This document shows positions 1-7,340 of a stretch of DNA of 64,000 nt, in pieces. Source of the DNA: Gracilimonas sediminicola (lineage in GTDB: Bacteria > Bacteroidota > Rhodothermia > Balneolales > Balneolaceae); assembly GCF_024320785.1 (NCBI RefSeq), contig NZ_JANDBC010000002.1, positions 310,001 through 374,000 of the forward strand, read 5' to 3'. The notes under the pieces are model-generated. The model saw nothing but the letters and a program-made list of their open reading frames with translations. It searched no databases and was not told the DNA's origin. Position 1 is the stretch's first letter; each line of letters begins with the position of its first letter. A program made the translations under genes and the position numbers.

Positions 1-1600
1 ATACCTCTAACTGCACAAAACCGCTTTCGGCTAAGCGATAACTGATCTGTGTAGTTGGGTTGAATGGGTTAGGGTAGTTCTGTTCCAGTGAGAAGTTTAC
101 GGGCTGCTCAGTGAGATCTTCCTCGTTGCTTACCAGTGTTGTGAACTGAAACCGTGTCCAGATTGGATAATGATCCGACGTTGAACTCAGGTAACTTCCG
201 ATGTACGTGGTATTCTCCACGCGTTCAGTTGCCACAATGTATTCATCCGTAAGTTCTGAGGTAATTGTTATATGGTCGATGAAAGAACCGGATGCCTGGG
301 AAGCAAATCCCCGTTCTTCAAGACTTTTGGTAAGGATGGTATATTCTTCATCCTCATCAAAATTATCATAGGGGGAGTCCTGACCCGATGTAATAGATCC
401 CTCAATAGTATCATTGTAATCACCTAAAAAGATGACATTCTCAGCTTCTCTTTCACTGTCAAGGTACTGCTTAAGTTCGGCTGATGCATTTTCTCTTTGG
501 TTATAGGAATTGAAATCATCAAATGCTTTTGCGTGAATATTGAAAGCATAAATCTCCCGTGTTTCTCCTTCTACAGTGGCATTGAACCGGAAGAATAACG
601 GATAGCGTCCATTTGCCCAGTTTGATTGGGTCATGCCGGAGGTTATCATCCCCGAGTCGAGCGAATCAATAGTGGCTCGTTTAAAGACAAAAGCTGTTTT
701 TTGGGATTGGGAGAAATCTGCCATAAAACCACCATAACCTTCCAGCCCGGCAATCAGGTCAGCAAAGGCCGTGGAACTGGAAATTTCCTGAAAAGCATAT
801 AAATCGGCATCCACCTCCGTAATCACCGTAGCTACATTCGCCATTTGCTCTGCTTCATCATCAGGGCCTTGTCCTTGACCGGTGGCCCCAAACCATTCAA
901 TATTCCAGGTTGCCACTTCAAATGTCTGGTCTTTGGAAACTTCTTCTCCCGGATATTCAAATGGATCCGCATTTAAATCTTCCGTATCGCGTGGTAGCAA
1001 CTGAAATGTGTCTCTGAACCTTCCTACAACACCCACAATGGTGGTAACGCCTTCAGGCGCCTCAGCTCCAACCAGATTGGTAAAACGGTCGATACGCAGC
1101 TCCCCGGTTCCACTGTTATCGGAAATGTCGTAATTCGTGTTCCCCTGTAAAGACCCGGTGTGATCAATATCCACAATCATGGAAACCAGCTGACTTTCAA
1201 AGTCACCGGAATTCATTTCTTCAACGGTAATCTCTGCAGGAGTGGTTTTATGAGTAGAGTCGGGGAAAAATTCCCAGGAGGTAGCATTTACCACCTGCAG
1301 CAGATCATTAAAAAAACCGATCTCTCCGGTTACTACGATGGAATCTCCGCGTTGGACATCCAGCGTAAATTCTTCCCGCATGTTGTCAAAATCGAACCAG
1401 GCAATGGCCCCGGTTTCATCCTGAAAATAAACGGGGCCTGAAAATTCATCGGTTACCGTCACATGCCCCGAAACGGTTACGGTAGTCCCTTCCGCCTGTT
1501 CACGGGCTTCAGAAATCGGAATGGGATCTTGGGCAAAAAGAGAGTTTACTGAAAAAAGAAGAGCAAAAAGAGTTAAAAGCGTATACCGTGTTTTCTTCAT
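1..1600 (-). CDS. Secreted endonuclease/exonuclease/phosphatase-family protein with sorting domain (3' end cut by window)
   Basis: Reading the complement from the ATG at 1600 gives 533 open codons that run off the left edge. A signal peptide (MKKTRYTLLTLFALLFSVNS, cleaved near AQ at about residue 24) precedes an OB-fold-like region (about 30-190), as in secreted nucleases that pair an OB domain with an EEP domain. The EEP (DNase I-like) domain spans about 210-490 and shows the expected landmarks WNIEW, FQEI, LGDYND and SDHYP, which supply the metal-binding and catalytic N, E, D and H. The last visible part contains NYPNPFNPTTQIS, the start of a type IX secretion C-terminal sorting domain, so the product is probably exported to the cell surface. 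It may be an extracellular nuclease or phosphodiesterase; the substrate cannot be read. It stands alone, divergent from the lipoprotein gene at 1803. Confidence 0.85.
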   Translation of the reverse strand, partial: MKKTRYTLLTLFALLFSVNSLFAQDPIPISEAREQAEGTTVTVSGHVTVTDEFSGPVYFQDETGAIAWFDFDNMREEFTLDVQRGDSIVVTGEIGFFNDLLQVVNATSWEFFPDSTHKTTPAEITVEEMNSGDFESQLVSMIVDIDHTGSLQGNTNYDISDNSGTGELRIDRFTNLVGAEAPEGVTTIVGVVGRFRDTFQLLPRDTEDLNADPFEYPGEEVSKDQTFEVATWNIEWFGATGQGQGPDDEAEQMANVATVITEVDADLYAFQEISSSTAFADLIAGLEGYGGFMADFSQSQKTAFVFKRATIDSLDSGMITSGMTQSNWANGRYPLFFRFNATVEGETREIYAFNIHAKAFDDFNSYNQRENASAELKQYLDSEREAENVIFLGDYNDTIEGSITSGQDSPYDNFDEDEEYTILTKSLEERGFASQASGSFIDHITITSELTDEYIVATERVENTTYIGSYLSSTSDHYPIWTRFQFTTLVSNEEDLTEQPVNFSLEQNYPNPFNPTTQISYRLAESGFVQLEV

Positions 1601-1802
1601 TGGGAACAGGATGGTTTGATGAATATTTAATCCTTAAAGATAGGACTTTTCAAAACCGAGTGCATATTGTAAGAGGCTTCACTTTGTAAATCCTTAGATC
1701 TTCTATCTCAAAATAGCCGGGACCATCCCCTAAAGGAATACCTATTGTTTATTCGGTGCAAAATTAGTAACTATAAACAACTGTTTATCAACCTTTAAGC
1801 AT

Positions 1803-2309
1803 ATGCGTATTCAGCTTCTTTCCCTAGCTCTAATTAGTGTTTTCAGCTTTGTCTCTTGTAACATTATCAGTGATGCTCCACAACTTTCCGGCTCAGAAGA
1901 AGTAGTGTATTTCTCTTCTTTTGAAAGTAAAGCAGAGCTGTCCGGCTGGAAAGGAGGCTATAAGGTAATAGAAGACTCTCCGAATGGCGGTGGCATTAAA
2001 TCTGCTCATATTTCCGGTGGATGCGTTTACCCTCACTTTTACCGCACTCTCTACCCCACCCAAGCCGAACAATGGGGTATAAATGCCTGGGCTAAAAACT
2101 TATCGAATGGTGGCAGCATAACCCTTGAAAACCGCACGACAGATCAATCCATATATCTGAGCATTCAGGATGATGAATGGAAACAGCTCAGTTCCGATGA
2201 TTTGTTAGCGGTTAAAGATGGGGATGAAGTTATACTCACCCTAAATGCCGGTGGATTTGTGTCGAGTTCTATGCTCGTAACCTCCGTCGAGGTAACAAAG
2301 GGATACTAA
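1803..2309 (+). CDS. Small predicted lipoprotein of unknown function
   Basis: 168 residues. The N-terminus is a lipoprotein signal: hydrophobic core LLSLALISVF followed by lipobox FVSC with Cys19 as the lipidated residue. The mature part (VYFSSFESKAELSGWKGGY...) is short, rich in Gly, Ser and aromatic residues, and looks like a single beta-sandwich of the carbohydrate-binding or concanavalin type, but no family signature is clear enough to name. The FESKAELSGWKGG start resembles the opening strand of such jelly-roll modules; this is inference. It is divergent from the secreted nuclease-like gene (start 1600) and convergent with the anti-sigma gene ending at 2339, so it is probably monocistronic. 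Confidence 0.7.
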   Translation: MRIQLLSLALISVFSFVSCNIISDAPQLSGSEEVVYFSSFESKAELSGWKGGYKVIEDSPNGGGIKSAHISGGCVYPHFYRTLYPTQAEQWGINAWAKNLSNGGSITLENRTTDQSIYLSIQDDEWKQLSSDDLLAVKDGDEVILTLNAGGFVSSSMLVTSVEVTKGY

Positions 2310-2338
2310 TTTTATAAGAGTGCATTATTCCCAACAGC

Positions 2339-2581
2339 TTACTGATACACTTCCAGGTTCTCCATTGCCTTTAATAGGGCTTTGTACTCTTCTCTGCATT
2401 CTCCGCATTTCTCCAAGTGCTCTTTAACCAGTGGCTTGGCTTTTTCGGGAGATTTCCCCAACAGCTCCATCTCGGCAAACTCGTGAATCTCATCAAAGCA
2501 TTCCCCACATCCCAGCTCATGCTCATGCGTAGCCTTTACGCTGCTTACTAATATTTTTATGATCTGTTTATTCAATTTCAT
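2339..2581 (-). CDS. Small zinc-binding anti-sigma factor-like protein
   Basis: 80 residues, soluble, no membrane helix. Cys25-x2-Cys28 and the later His55-x3-Cys59-x2-Cys62 recall the zinc-binding anti-sigma (ZAS) fold, in which the H-x3-C-x2-C motif packs against an ECF sigma factor. The gene lies 47 bp downstream of and in the same direction as the ECF sigma gene at 2629-3270, the usual sigma/anti-sigma order. As it lacks a transmembrane segment it would sense a cytoplasmic signal, possibly redox or metal through its cysteines, in the manner of RsrA/ChrR; that is inference. Partnership with the sigma factor rests on adjacency and the Cys/His motif only. Confidence 0.7.
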   Translation of the reverse strand: MKLNKQIIKILVSSVKATHEHELGCGECFDEIHEFAEMELLGKSPEKAKPLVKEHLEKCGECREEYKALLKAMENLEVYQ

Positions 2582-2628
2582 TTTTATATATCTCTTGCCT
2601 TATCCTGATGAGTTGTCGCTTCCATTTC

Positions 2629-3270
2629 TTACATCTCCTCCAAAAGTTTTTCCGGATCAATACCTTCCAACTCCAGGCTGTTTTTCAACTTCAGGCGGGC
2701 ATCGTGCACCAGCTTATAAATCGCATTTCGGTTCGTATCCATTTTATCCGCCACAACCGTTAACGGTATCTGATCTATAATTAAATACTGAAGCACCGTT
2801 TTCTGTTTTTCAGTGAGTTGCTCGTTCATCACTTTCATCACTTTCTCAACGGCCATCGACTCATGCGCAATCTGATCGGGCAAAGCTTCTTTCTCTTCAA
2901 TCTCAACCGCATGCTCTTTCTCTCCTTTTGGATTCACGTAATCTTGCAGGGAAATATCATCGTATCGTTTCCTCCTGAGCTCGGTATAGCCTTCTCTCAC
3001 TGCTATTTTCATGGCCCAGGTTGTGAATTTACTCTCTCCGCGAAAGGTATCCAGCTTGTCGAGAATTTTCAGAACGGAATCCTGGGCTATGTCTTCCACA
3101 AAATCGCCCAGATTTTTATCAACGTACTTATACAGAGAGGCTTTCAATCCCCTCACTAGGTAGGCTCTCAGCTTTGAGATGGCGGCATCTTCCGGCGGTG
3201 GAGACAGCGCTTCAATCCATTCTTCGTTTGTAAAAGAAGAAGCTGATTTCTTTTTAAACCAATTGAACAT
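2629..3270 (-). CDS. ECF-type RNA polymerase sigma factor
   Basis: 213 residues. Region 2 is recognisable (FVEDIAQDSVLKILDKLDTF then FTTWAMKIAVREGYTELRR, the helices that bind core polymerase and the -10 element), and region 4 near residues 140-200 shows LTEKQKTVLQYL followed by an HTH (LTVVADKMDTNRNAIYKLVHDARLKLK). The N-terminal 30 residues and the linker between the regions (about 105-140, rich in Glu and Lys) are longer than in minimal ECF factors. It is followed by a small zinc-binding anti-sigma-like gene, which fits a regulated pair. Its target promoter cannot be read here. The flavodoxin-like gene ends 109 bp upstream on the same strand, so an own promoter is likely. Confidence 0.9.
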   Translation of the reverse strand: MFNWFKKKSASSFTNEEWIEALSPPPEDAAISKLRAYLVRGLKASLYKYVDKNLGDFVEDIAQDSVLKILDKLDTFRGESKFTTWAMKIAVREGYTELRRKRYDDISLQDYVNPKGEKEHAVEIEEKEALPDQIAHESMAVEKVMKVMNEQLTEKQKTVLQYLIIDQIPLTVVADKMDTNRNAIYKLVHDARLKLKNSLELEGIDPEKLLEEM

Positions 3271-3379
3271 CCGGTAAAATCTTAATGACTAAGCACACAA
3301 AAGCCGCAGCCTGATGAAAATTCAAGATCAATTTACTGGATGTCTATATCATTTCACAACCCAATATTTGTTCGTCAAG

Positions 3380-4099
3380 CTACCGGTATTCCGGGTTTTC
3401 AAAGTTCCACCGAGTGCCATCATCCCACTCTTTTCGCGAGTTTCCATAAGCGGGATACCCGCCGTGTTCCTTGAGCATTTTTGCCAAATGAAGCAGGTTA
3501 TAGGTCATAAAAGTGGTGTTTCTCTGGGTAAACTCGTTATCAAACCCAACCGGCCCGTTTTTACTTTCATCTCCATAGCTTGGTCCGGGTCCTGCTTCTC
3601 CGATCCAGCCTGCATCCGCCTGTGGGGGAATACTGTACCCGATATGCTGAAGGGCATACAATACACCCATTGCACAATGCTTTATTCCGTCTTCATTACC
3701 CGTTACAATACAACCTCCGGCTTTTCCGTAAAAGAGATATTGTCCCCTTTCATTCTGGAGTCCACTCATAGCATACAGCCGTTCAATAAGCTTGGTTGCT
3801 ACCGACGACTTCTCCCCCAGCCAAATCGGCGTTCCGACTACAAGTATATCTGCAGCCTCCACTTTCTTCCAAAGCTCCGGCCATTCATCGGTATCTACTC
3901 CCTGCTCTTTCATATCAGGATACACACCATAGGCTACATCATGATCAACCAGACGGATACATTCAGCTTCCACGCCCTCTTTCTCCATGATGTTCATTGA
4001 CACTTCAATCAGCTTTCGGGTATGACTTTCCCTGGGTGATTTTTTCAACGTGCAGTTAATATATAAGGCCTTCAGACTGGAAAAATCAGGATTTGCCAT
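3380..4099 (-). CDS. Flavodoxin-fold NAD(P)H-dependent oxidoreductase
   Basis: 239 residues. The first strand and loop LKALYINCTLKKSPRESHTRKLI match the phosphate-binding loop of the NADPH-dependent FMN reductase/flavodoxin superfamily, and DILVVGTPIWLGEKSSVATKL is the second FMN-contacting loop (GTPIW). The C-terminal portion keeps GGCIVTGNEDG and a GIxxAL-type helix as in the WrbA/NQO-like flavodoxin-fold reductases. The protein would bind FMN and reduce quinones, azo compounds or similar substrates in the cytoplasm; the exact substrate cannot be told. It is preceded by the terminator of the folE2 operon, so it is transcribed separately. There is no sign of truncation. Confidence 0.8.
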   Translation of the reverse strand: MANPDFSSLKALYINCTLKKSPRESHTRKLIEVSMNIMEKEGVEAECIRLVDHDVAYGVYPDMKEQGVDTDEWPELWKKVEAADILVVGTPIWLGEKSSVATKLIERLYAMSGLQNERGQYLFYGKAGGCIVTGNEDGIKHCAMGVLYALQHIGYSIPPQADAGWIGEAGPGPSYGDESKNGPVGFDNEFTQRNTTFMTYNLLHLAKMLKEHGGYPAYGNSRKEWDDGTRWNFENPEYR

Positions 4100-4171
4100 T
4101 GTTATTGATTTGATTGGAGTTGATACTTGGGATTTGATGGGCTATAAATTGAAAACCTTACCTGATTTTCA

Positions 4172-4206
4172 TAAAAAAACCCCGCTCTTTATGGAGCGAG
4201 GCTTAG
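4172..4206 (-). terminator. Rho-independent terminator of the PTPS-folE2 operon
   Basis: On the complement, CCTCGCTC and GAGCGGGG form an 8-bp stem (one U-G pair) around a six-base loop, followed by a run of seven T. It lies 20 bp past the folE2 stop codon. Confidence 0.85.
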
Positions 4207-4225
4207 TTTAACAAAACAACTCCGG

Positions 4226-5176
4226 TTATCTCAAACCATTCGGGAGTCCTTTACAAATTCTGCTTACCGCATCATGGCTGTGCAAGCTTTCCATGTGTAC
4301 ACATCGGACTACAAAATCACGGATGCTGTTGTAGCTGTCCAATTCATCATAAAGAAGACGAGCGGCATCTTCCACGAATTTTTGATAAGCTCCGTTCAGT
4401 TCTGCAAACGCCTGTTCGTCTTCCCTTTTCACCATAACCTGTGTTTCAGTTTGAAGGGCTGTTCGACAGATATTGACCAAATCCTCTACGAAAAACTCAT
4501 CCTTCAGCGCTACCGTCACATTAGCCACGCTTCGCTGGCTGTGAGGTATGGCAGCTACTTCACGGGTTTCACGAGCATGTTCAGACAACTCGTACGAGCA
4601 CGGACATGCACTGCTGTATTCAAAATCGAGGTGCATGTATTTCTGAAACTGATTGTAATTGTCCAGCCGTCCCTCAAAGGAAACCTTGTAGTACTGGTAC
4701 CCTTTCATGTCGGAACGCAGACTGTCTTTGAGCAGCGGATAGTTGAAACTGACTCTCAAAAAAGATTCCTGGCTATCTAAATCATCTTTGTATGCCCGTA
4801 AAATTTCTTCAAGTCGGTCGAGATGAAAAACCTTATCCTGGAACTTATAAAAGGTGCGCATGATCCGACTCATGTTAATCCCCTTCTTATCCATTTCAAG
4901 ACTTACATATCCATCTACAGAAGCCTCAAGCGTAATGGGGTCGCCTTCTCTTCGTCTGAACTTCAGCGGAAGCTTGAAATTGGAAATGCCCACCTGCTGG
5001 ATAGGGACATTTGCCCCTTCTATAAGAGAAGCCGGCCCATTCTGTAAATCAGGCAGGGATTCTTTGTATTCTTCCGTTACCGTGAAGGTAGGGTCATAAA
5101 ATCGTTGTATTTCATTCTTAATCATATCTCTAACTGCTAATGATGAATAGTCTGTTATAGTCCTCTGTACGGACAA
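4226..5176 (-). CDS. folE2: GTP cyclohydrolase I type 2 (FolE2)
   Basis: 316 residues. FolE2 converts GTP to 7,8-dihydroneopterin triphosphate, the entry step to folate, biopterin and queuosine. The sequence shows the family's hallmarks: VPIQQVGISNFKLPL near residue 60, SLEMDKKGINMSRIMRTF near 95-110, and the metal/catalytic segment SACPCSYEL near 190 with its conserved Cys. Most bacteria use the zinc enzyme FolE; FolE2 accepts other divalent metals and is often kept by organisms facing zinc shortage (family knowledge). The gene overlaps the upstream PTPS/QueD gene by 22 bp, so the two are co-translated, and a strong terminator follows. Start chosen at ATG 5176, inside the end of the previous gene. 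Confidence 0.95.
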   Translation of the reverse strand: MSVQRTITDYSSLAVRDMIKNEIQRFYDPTFTVTEEYKESLPDLQNGPASLIEGANVPIQQVGISNFKLPLKFRRREGDPITLEASVDGYVSLEMDKKGINMSRIMRTFYKFQDKVFHLDRLEEILRAYKDDLDSQESFLRVSFNYPLLKDSLRSDMKGYQYYKVSFEGRLDNYNQFQKYMHLDFEYSSACPCSYELSEHARETREVAAIPHSQRSVANVTVALKDEFFVEDLVNICRTALQTETQVMVKREDEQAFAELNGAYQKFVEDAARLLYDELDSYNSIRDFVVRCVHMESLHSHDAVSRICKGLPNGLR

Positions 5177-5586
5177 TATTCGGCAATATTTCGTTCGGTT
5201 TCGTACAGCTTAACCTTGTACAACTTTCCGTCTTTGGAACAGGCGGCTTCCACATCAGGGCGCAATTCGTCGAAAAAAGCACGAACCAGGTTTTCCGTTG
5301 TGGGAATGATTCCCTGCAAAAAATCTACATCCAGATTCAGGTTTTTATGATCGCAGGGATCCAGAACCTTCTCTTTGATAATGGATTTTAATTTACCAAG
5401 ATCAATGGTATACCCCGTCTCCGGATCAGGCTCACCGGTTACGGTAACTTCAATTATATAGTTATGGCCGTGCCAGTTTGGAAGGTTGCACTTACCAAAC
5501 GTTTCCCGATTCCACTCCTCACTCTTATCGGGATTATGAAGGCGGTGGGCGGCATTAAAATGGGCTCTGCGTGTTACAAACGTCAA
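5155..5586 (-). CDS. 6-pyruvoyl-tetrahydropterin synthase / QueD family enzyme
   Basis: 143 residues, the normal size. It carries the zinc-binding histidines (FNAAHRL near residue 15 and NWHGHNY near 40), the preceding Cys of GKCNLPNWHGH, and the later DHKNLN motif with its catalytic Asp-His. The Cys-x5-HGH spacing is like that of eukaryotic PTPS (CNxPNGHGHNY) and many bacterial homologues. It acts on dihydroneopterin triphosphate, the product of FolE2, to give either 6-pyruvoyl-tetrahydropterin (biopterin) or 6-carboxy-tetrahydropterin (queuosine); sequence alone does not decide. The gene starts the operon and overlaps folE2. A 4a-carbinolamine dehydratase is also present at 37.6 kb, which gives some weight to a biopterin role. 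Confidence 0.9.
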   Translation of the reverse strand: MTFVTRRAHFNAAHRLHNPDKSEEWNRETFGKCNLPNWHGHNYIIEVTVTGEPDPETGYTIDLGKLKSIIKEKVLDPCDHKNLNLDVDFLQGIIPTTENLVRAFFDELRPDVEAACSKDGKLYKVKLYETERNIAEYCPYRGL

Positions 5587-5938
5587 TGTTCTGTACCTAA
5601 AATTTCATGTTGTTTGGTTAGCTAACATTTGGAAATTAGAAACAGTTCTGCAAGTAGAAATTTTTTTGCGAACCGATTTCTCTAACAACCCATCCGCTCC
5701 GACGCAGGGCATCAGAGTGAGTAATTACCAAAACTTCAGAGTAAATACTATTCAGGGGATTCGTTAATCCTGTAAATCATAGTTCAGAACCCGGGCAAGA
5801 GCTCTGTTTACAAGGCAAACAAGGCACAGGCCCACATTAACCTCAATGTATTATTTAGAGTACATTTTATGCAATAATTTTATATATACATCAAATATTG
5901 ACGGTTTTCTGGGTGGTATAACACTGACTTCTCTGCTT
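5587..5938. other. Intergenic region (352 bp) between PTPS and the RsbW-like gene
   Basis: Divergent promoter region. It holds a composite repeat copy at 5692-5793 (listed separately) and AT-rich DNA around 5846-5900. No TAnnTTTG box was found on either strand and no small gene stands out. An open frame extends upstream of the chosen start at 5939 as far as 5846, but its residues do not match the kinase family and it is treated as non-coding. Confidence 0.6.
5692..5793. repeat. Composite intergenic repeat, copy 1
   Basis: The 26-bp block at 5692-5717 matches 25 of 26 bases at 13127-13152, and both copies end in a related block near TAAATCATRGTTCARAACCCG (5770-5793 and 13184-13205). The spacer between blocks differs. 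The first block is itself an imperfect palindrome (CTCCGACGC against GCATCAGAG). Confidence 0.75.
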
Positions 5939-6343
5939 ATGAAAATTACGGGTACTTTTAAACGGGATGTTGATGAATTACAGAACATATTCGACTTCCT
6001 TAAAAAAAATTGGGCGGGTTATGAGGTCAATGAAAATGATCAACGAAAGATTGAATTATCCGTTGAAGAAATTTTCATGAACATGGTTCGGCATAATCCG
6101 AATGCAGAGTTTGATATTAAACTAATAGTTGAAAAAAAGAATCGTAAGATTATATTAAGCCTGAGTGATTTTGAAGAAAAGCCATTTGATATAACTCAAG
6201 CGAGAGATGTTAACTTTGAGGAATATTTCAGGCAAAAAAAATCCGGGGGATTGGGTATTCACCTGGTTAAAGAAATTATGGATGATATCAAGTTTGTTCA
6301 TCGGAACGGGATATCGACCATAACAATCACAAAATTGATTTAG
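5939..6343 (+). CDS. RsbW/SpoIIAB-like anti-sigma serine kinase (HATPase_c_2)
   Basis: 134 residues from the ATG at 5939. It has the GHKL ATPase boxes of the RsbW family: N-box EEIFMNMVRHN near residue 45-55 and G-box GGLGIHLVKEIMD near 105-115. Such proteins bind a sigma factor or regulator and phosphorylate a STAS-domain antagonist; the very next gene, 10 bp on, is a STAS protein, so a partner-switch pair is clear. The ECF sigma gene at 6717 follows after a terminator-like hairpin; ECF factors are not the usual RsbW targets, so the switch may act on another protein. The open frame extends 31 codons upstream to 5846, but those residues are unlike the family. Confidence 0.85.
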   Translation: MKITGTFKRDVDELQNIFDFLKKNWAGYEVNENDQRKIELSVEEIFMNMVRHNPNAEFDIKLIVEKKNRKIILSLSDFEEKPFDITQARDVNFEEYFRQKKSGGLGIHLVKEIMDDIKFVHRNGISTITITKLI

Positions 6344-6352
6344 GGTTTTTAC

Positions 6353-6640
6353 ATGCTGAAGATTGAAGAAGTAAGTGAAAACGAGTTAAAGTTTATTGGT
6401 GAGTTTAGTGCAAGTCAGGAAAGCATTGCTTCTGATAAGCTTTCTGAGCATGAAGAGACTTTGACCATTGATATGGGGGAATTAAAATACATTTCAAGCA
6501 TGGGGTTAGGGGTGTTGGTAAAAACAAACCACAGGCTGAATGAAAACGGGCACTCGCTCAGGTTAAAAAACCTGAACAGTCATATTAAAGATATTTTCAA
6601 ATTTACCCGCCTTGACCAGGTATTTGATTTAATCGATTAG
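6353..6640 (+). CDS. STAS-domain anti-sigma factor antagonist
   Basis: 95 residues, a single STAS domain. The signature region is LTIDMGELKYISSMGLGVLV, where the Ser-Ser-Met-Gly-Leu-Gly stretch (DxSxxxSxGLG pattern) holds the serine that the kinase partner phosphorylates. Unphosphorylated antagonist binds the kinase and frees its target. Directly downstream of the RsbW-like gene with a 9-bp gap, so co-transcribed. A terminator-like hairpin follows at 6647, separating this pair from the ECF sigma gene. Confidence 0.88.
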   Translation: MLKIEEVSENELKFIGEFSASQESIASDKLSEHEETLTIDMGELKYISSMGLGVLVKTNHRLNENGHSLRLKNLNSHIKDIFKFTRLDQVFDLID

Positions 6641-6646
6641 GTAAGG

Positions 6647-6672
6647 CGCGGCCTGTAAAGCAGGCCTTTATT
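6647..6672 (+). terminator. Terminator-like hairpin after the STAS gene
   Basis: GGCCTG and CAGGCC form a 6-bp GC-rich stem with a five-base loop, followed by TTTATT. The T-run is short, so read-through into the sigma gene is possible. A second small hairpin (GCTTTCA/TGAAAGC) sits at 6676-6694, 22 bp before the sigma start. Confidence 0.6.
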
Positions 6673-6716
6673 ACAGCTTTCAACGACTGAAAGCATTTTC
6701 CTAACTAATACATGTT

Positions 6717-7238
6717 ATGGCTGATGTAGGTGACTATGATCTTATCAAACGTTGTCTGAATGGGGACAATAGTGCTTTTGACCTTTTGGTAAAGCGATAT
6801 GAGCGCCAGATGTACAGAACAGCATGGGGTATTGTTAAAAACTCAGATACAGCCAAAGATATAACCCAAACTGGATTTCTGAAGTGCTGGAAAAAGCTGC
6901 ATACCTACAACCCTGATTTTAAATTTTACAGCTGGCTGTATCGAATAATGGTAAATGAGTCTCTTAATCACCTAAGAAACAAAAAAACACATTCCAGCCT
7001 GTCACTGTATCATAGTAGCGGAGAAAACCCTTATTTAAAATTATTAAAAAAAGAGGAAAACAGAATTCTGGCGAAATGTATTGGTGAGCTGCCTACAGAT
7101 TATCGGGTTGTAATCCAATTAAGACATTTCGAAGAACTAAGCTATAAAGAAATTGCAGGCATTTTGGACATAGAACCCAGAACAGTAAAATCGCGATTAT
7201 ACACGGCAAGAATTCAATTGCGTGAAAAACTGCTTTAG
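6717..7238 (+). CDS. ECF-type RNA polymerase sigma factor paired with a membrane anti-sigma protein
   Basis: 173 residues, the usual ECF size. Region 2 (FDLLVKRYERQMYRTAWGI, then DITQTGFLKCWKKL and YSWLYRIMVNESLNHLR) and region 4 (LPTDYRVVIQLRHFEELSYKEIAGIL, RTVKSRLYTARIQLREKL) are complete. It resembles the SigW/RpoE-like group that answers envelope stress. The next gene, 102 bp on, encodes a membrane protein with an anti-sigma-like N-terminus, so it is the likely regulator. Upstream lie a kinase and STAS antagonist of the partner-switch type. No consensus target promoter could be read. Confidence 0.92.
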   Translation: MADVGDYDLIKRCLNGDNSAFDLLVKRYERQMYRTAWGIVKNSDTAKDITQTGFLKCWKKLHTYNPDFKFYSWLYRIMVNESLNHLRNKKTHSSLSLYHSSGENPYLKLLKKEENRILAKCIGELPTDYRVVIQLRHFEELSYKEIAGILDIEPRTVKSRLYTARIQLREKLL

Positions 7239-7340
7239 CTACTTTTTATATCATTTTTATCGGGATACAAAAACTTACCAACTTTTTCCAATTTGTGGTG
7301 TACTTAAAGTAAACAATACCAATTCGACAGTAGATATTAG

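Noticed and set aside
1160-1441. Plus-strand open frame of 93 codons
   Set aside because: Antisense to the secreted nuclease-like gene; no start signal or family match.
3314-4000. Plus-strand open frame of 228 codons
   Set aside because: Antisense to the flavodoxin-fold reductase, which has clear FMN-loop motifs.
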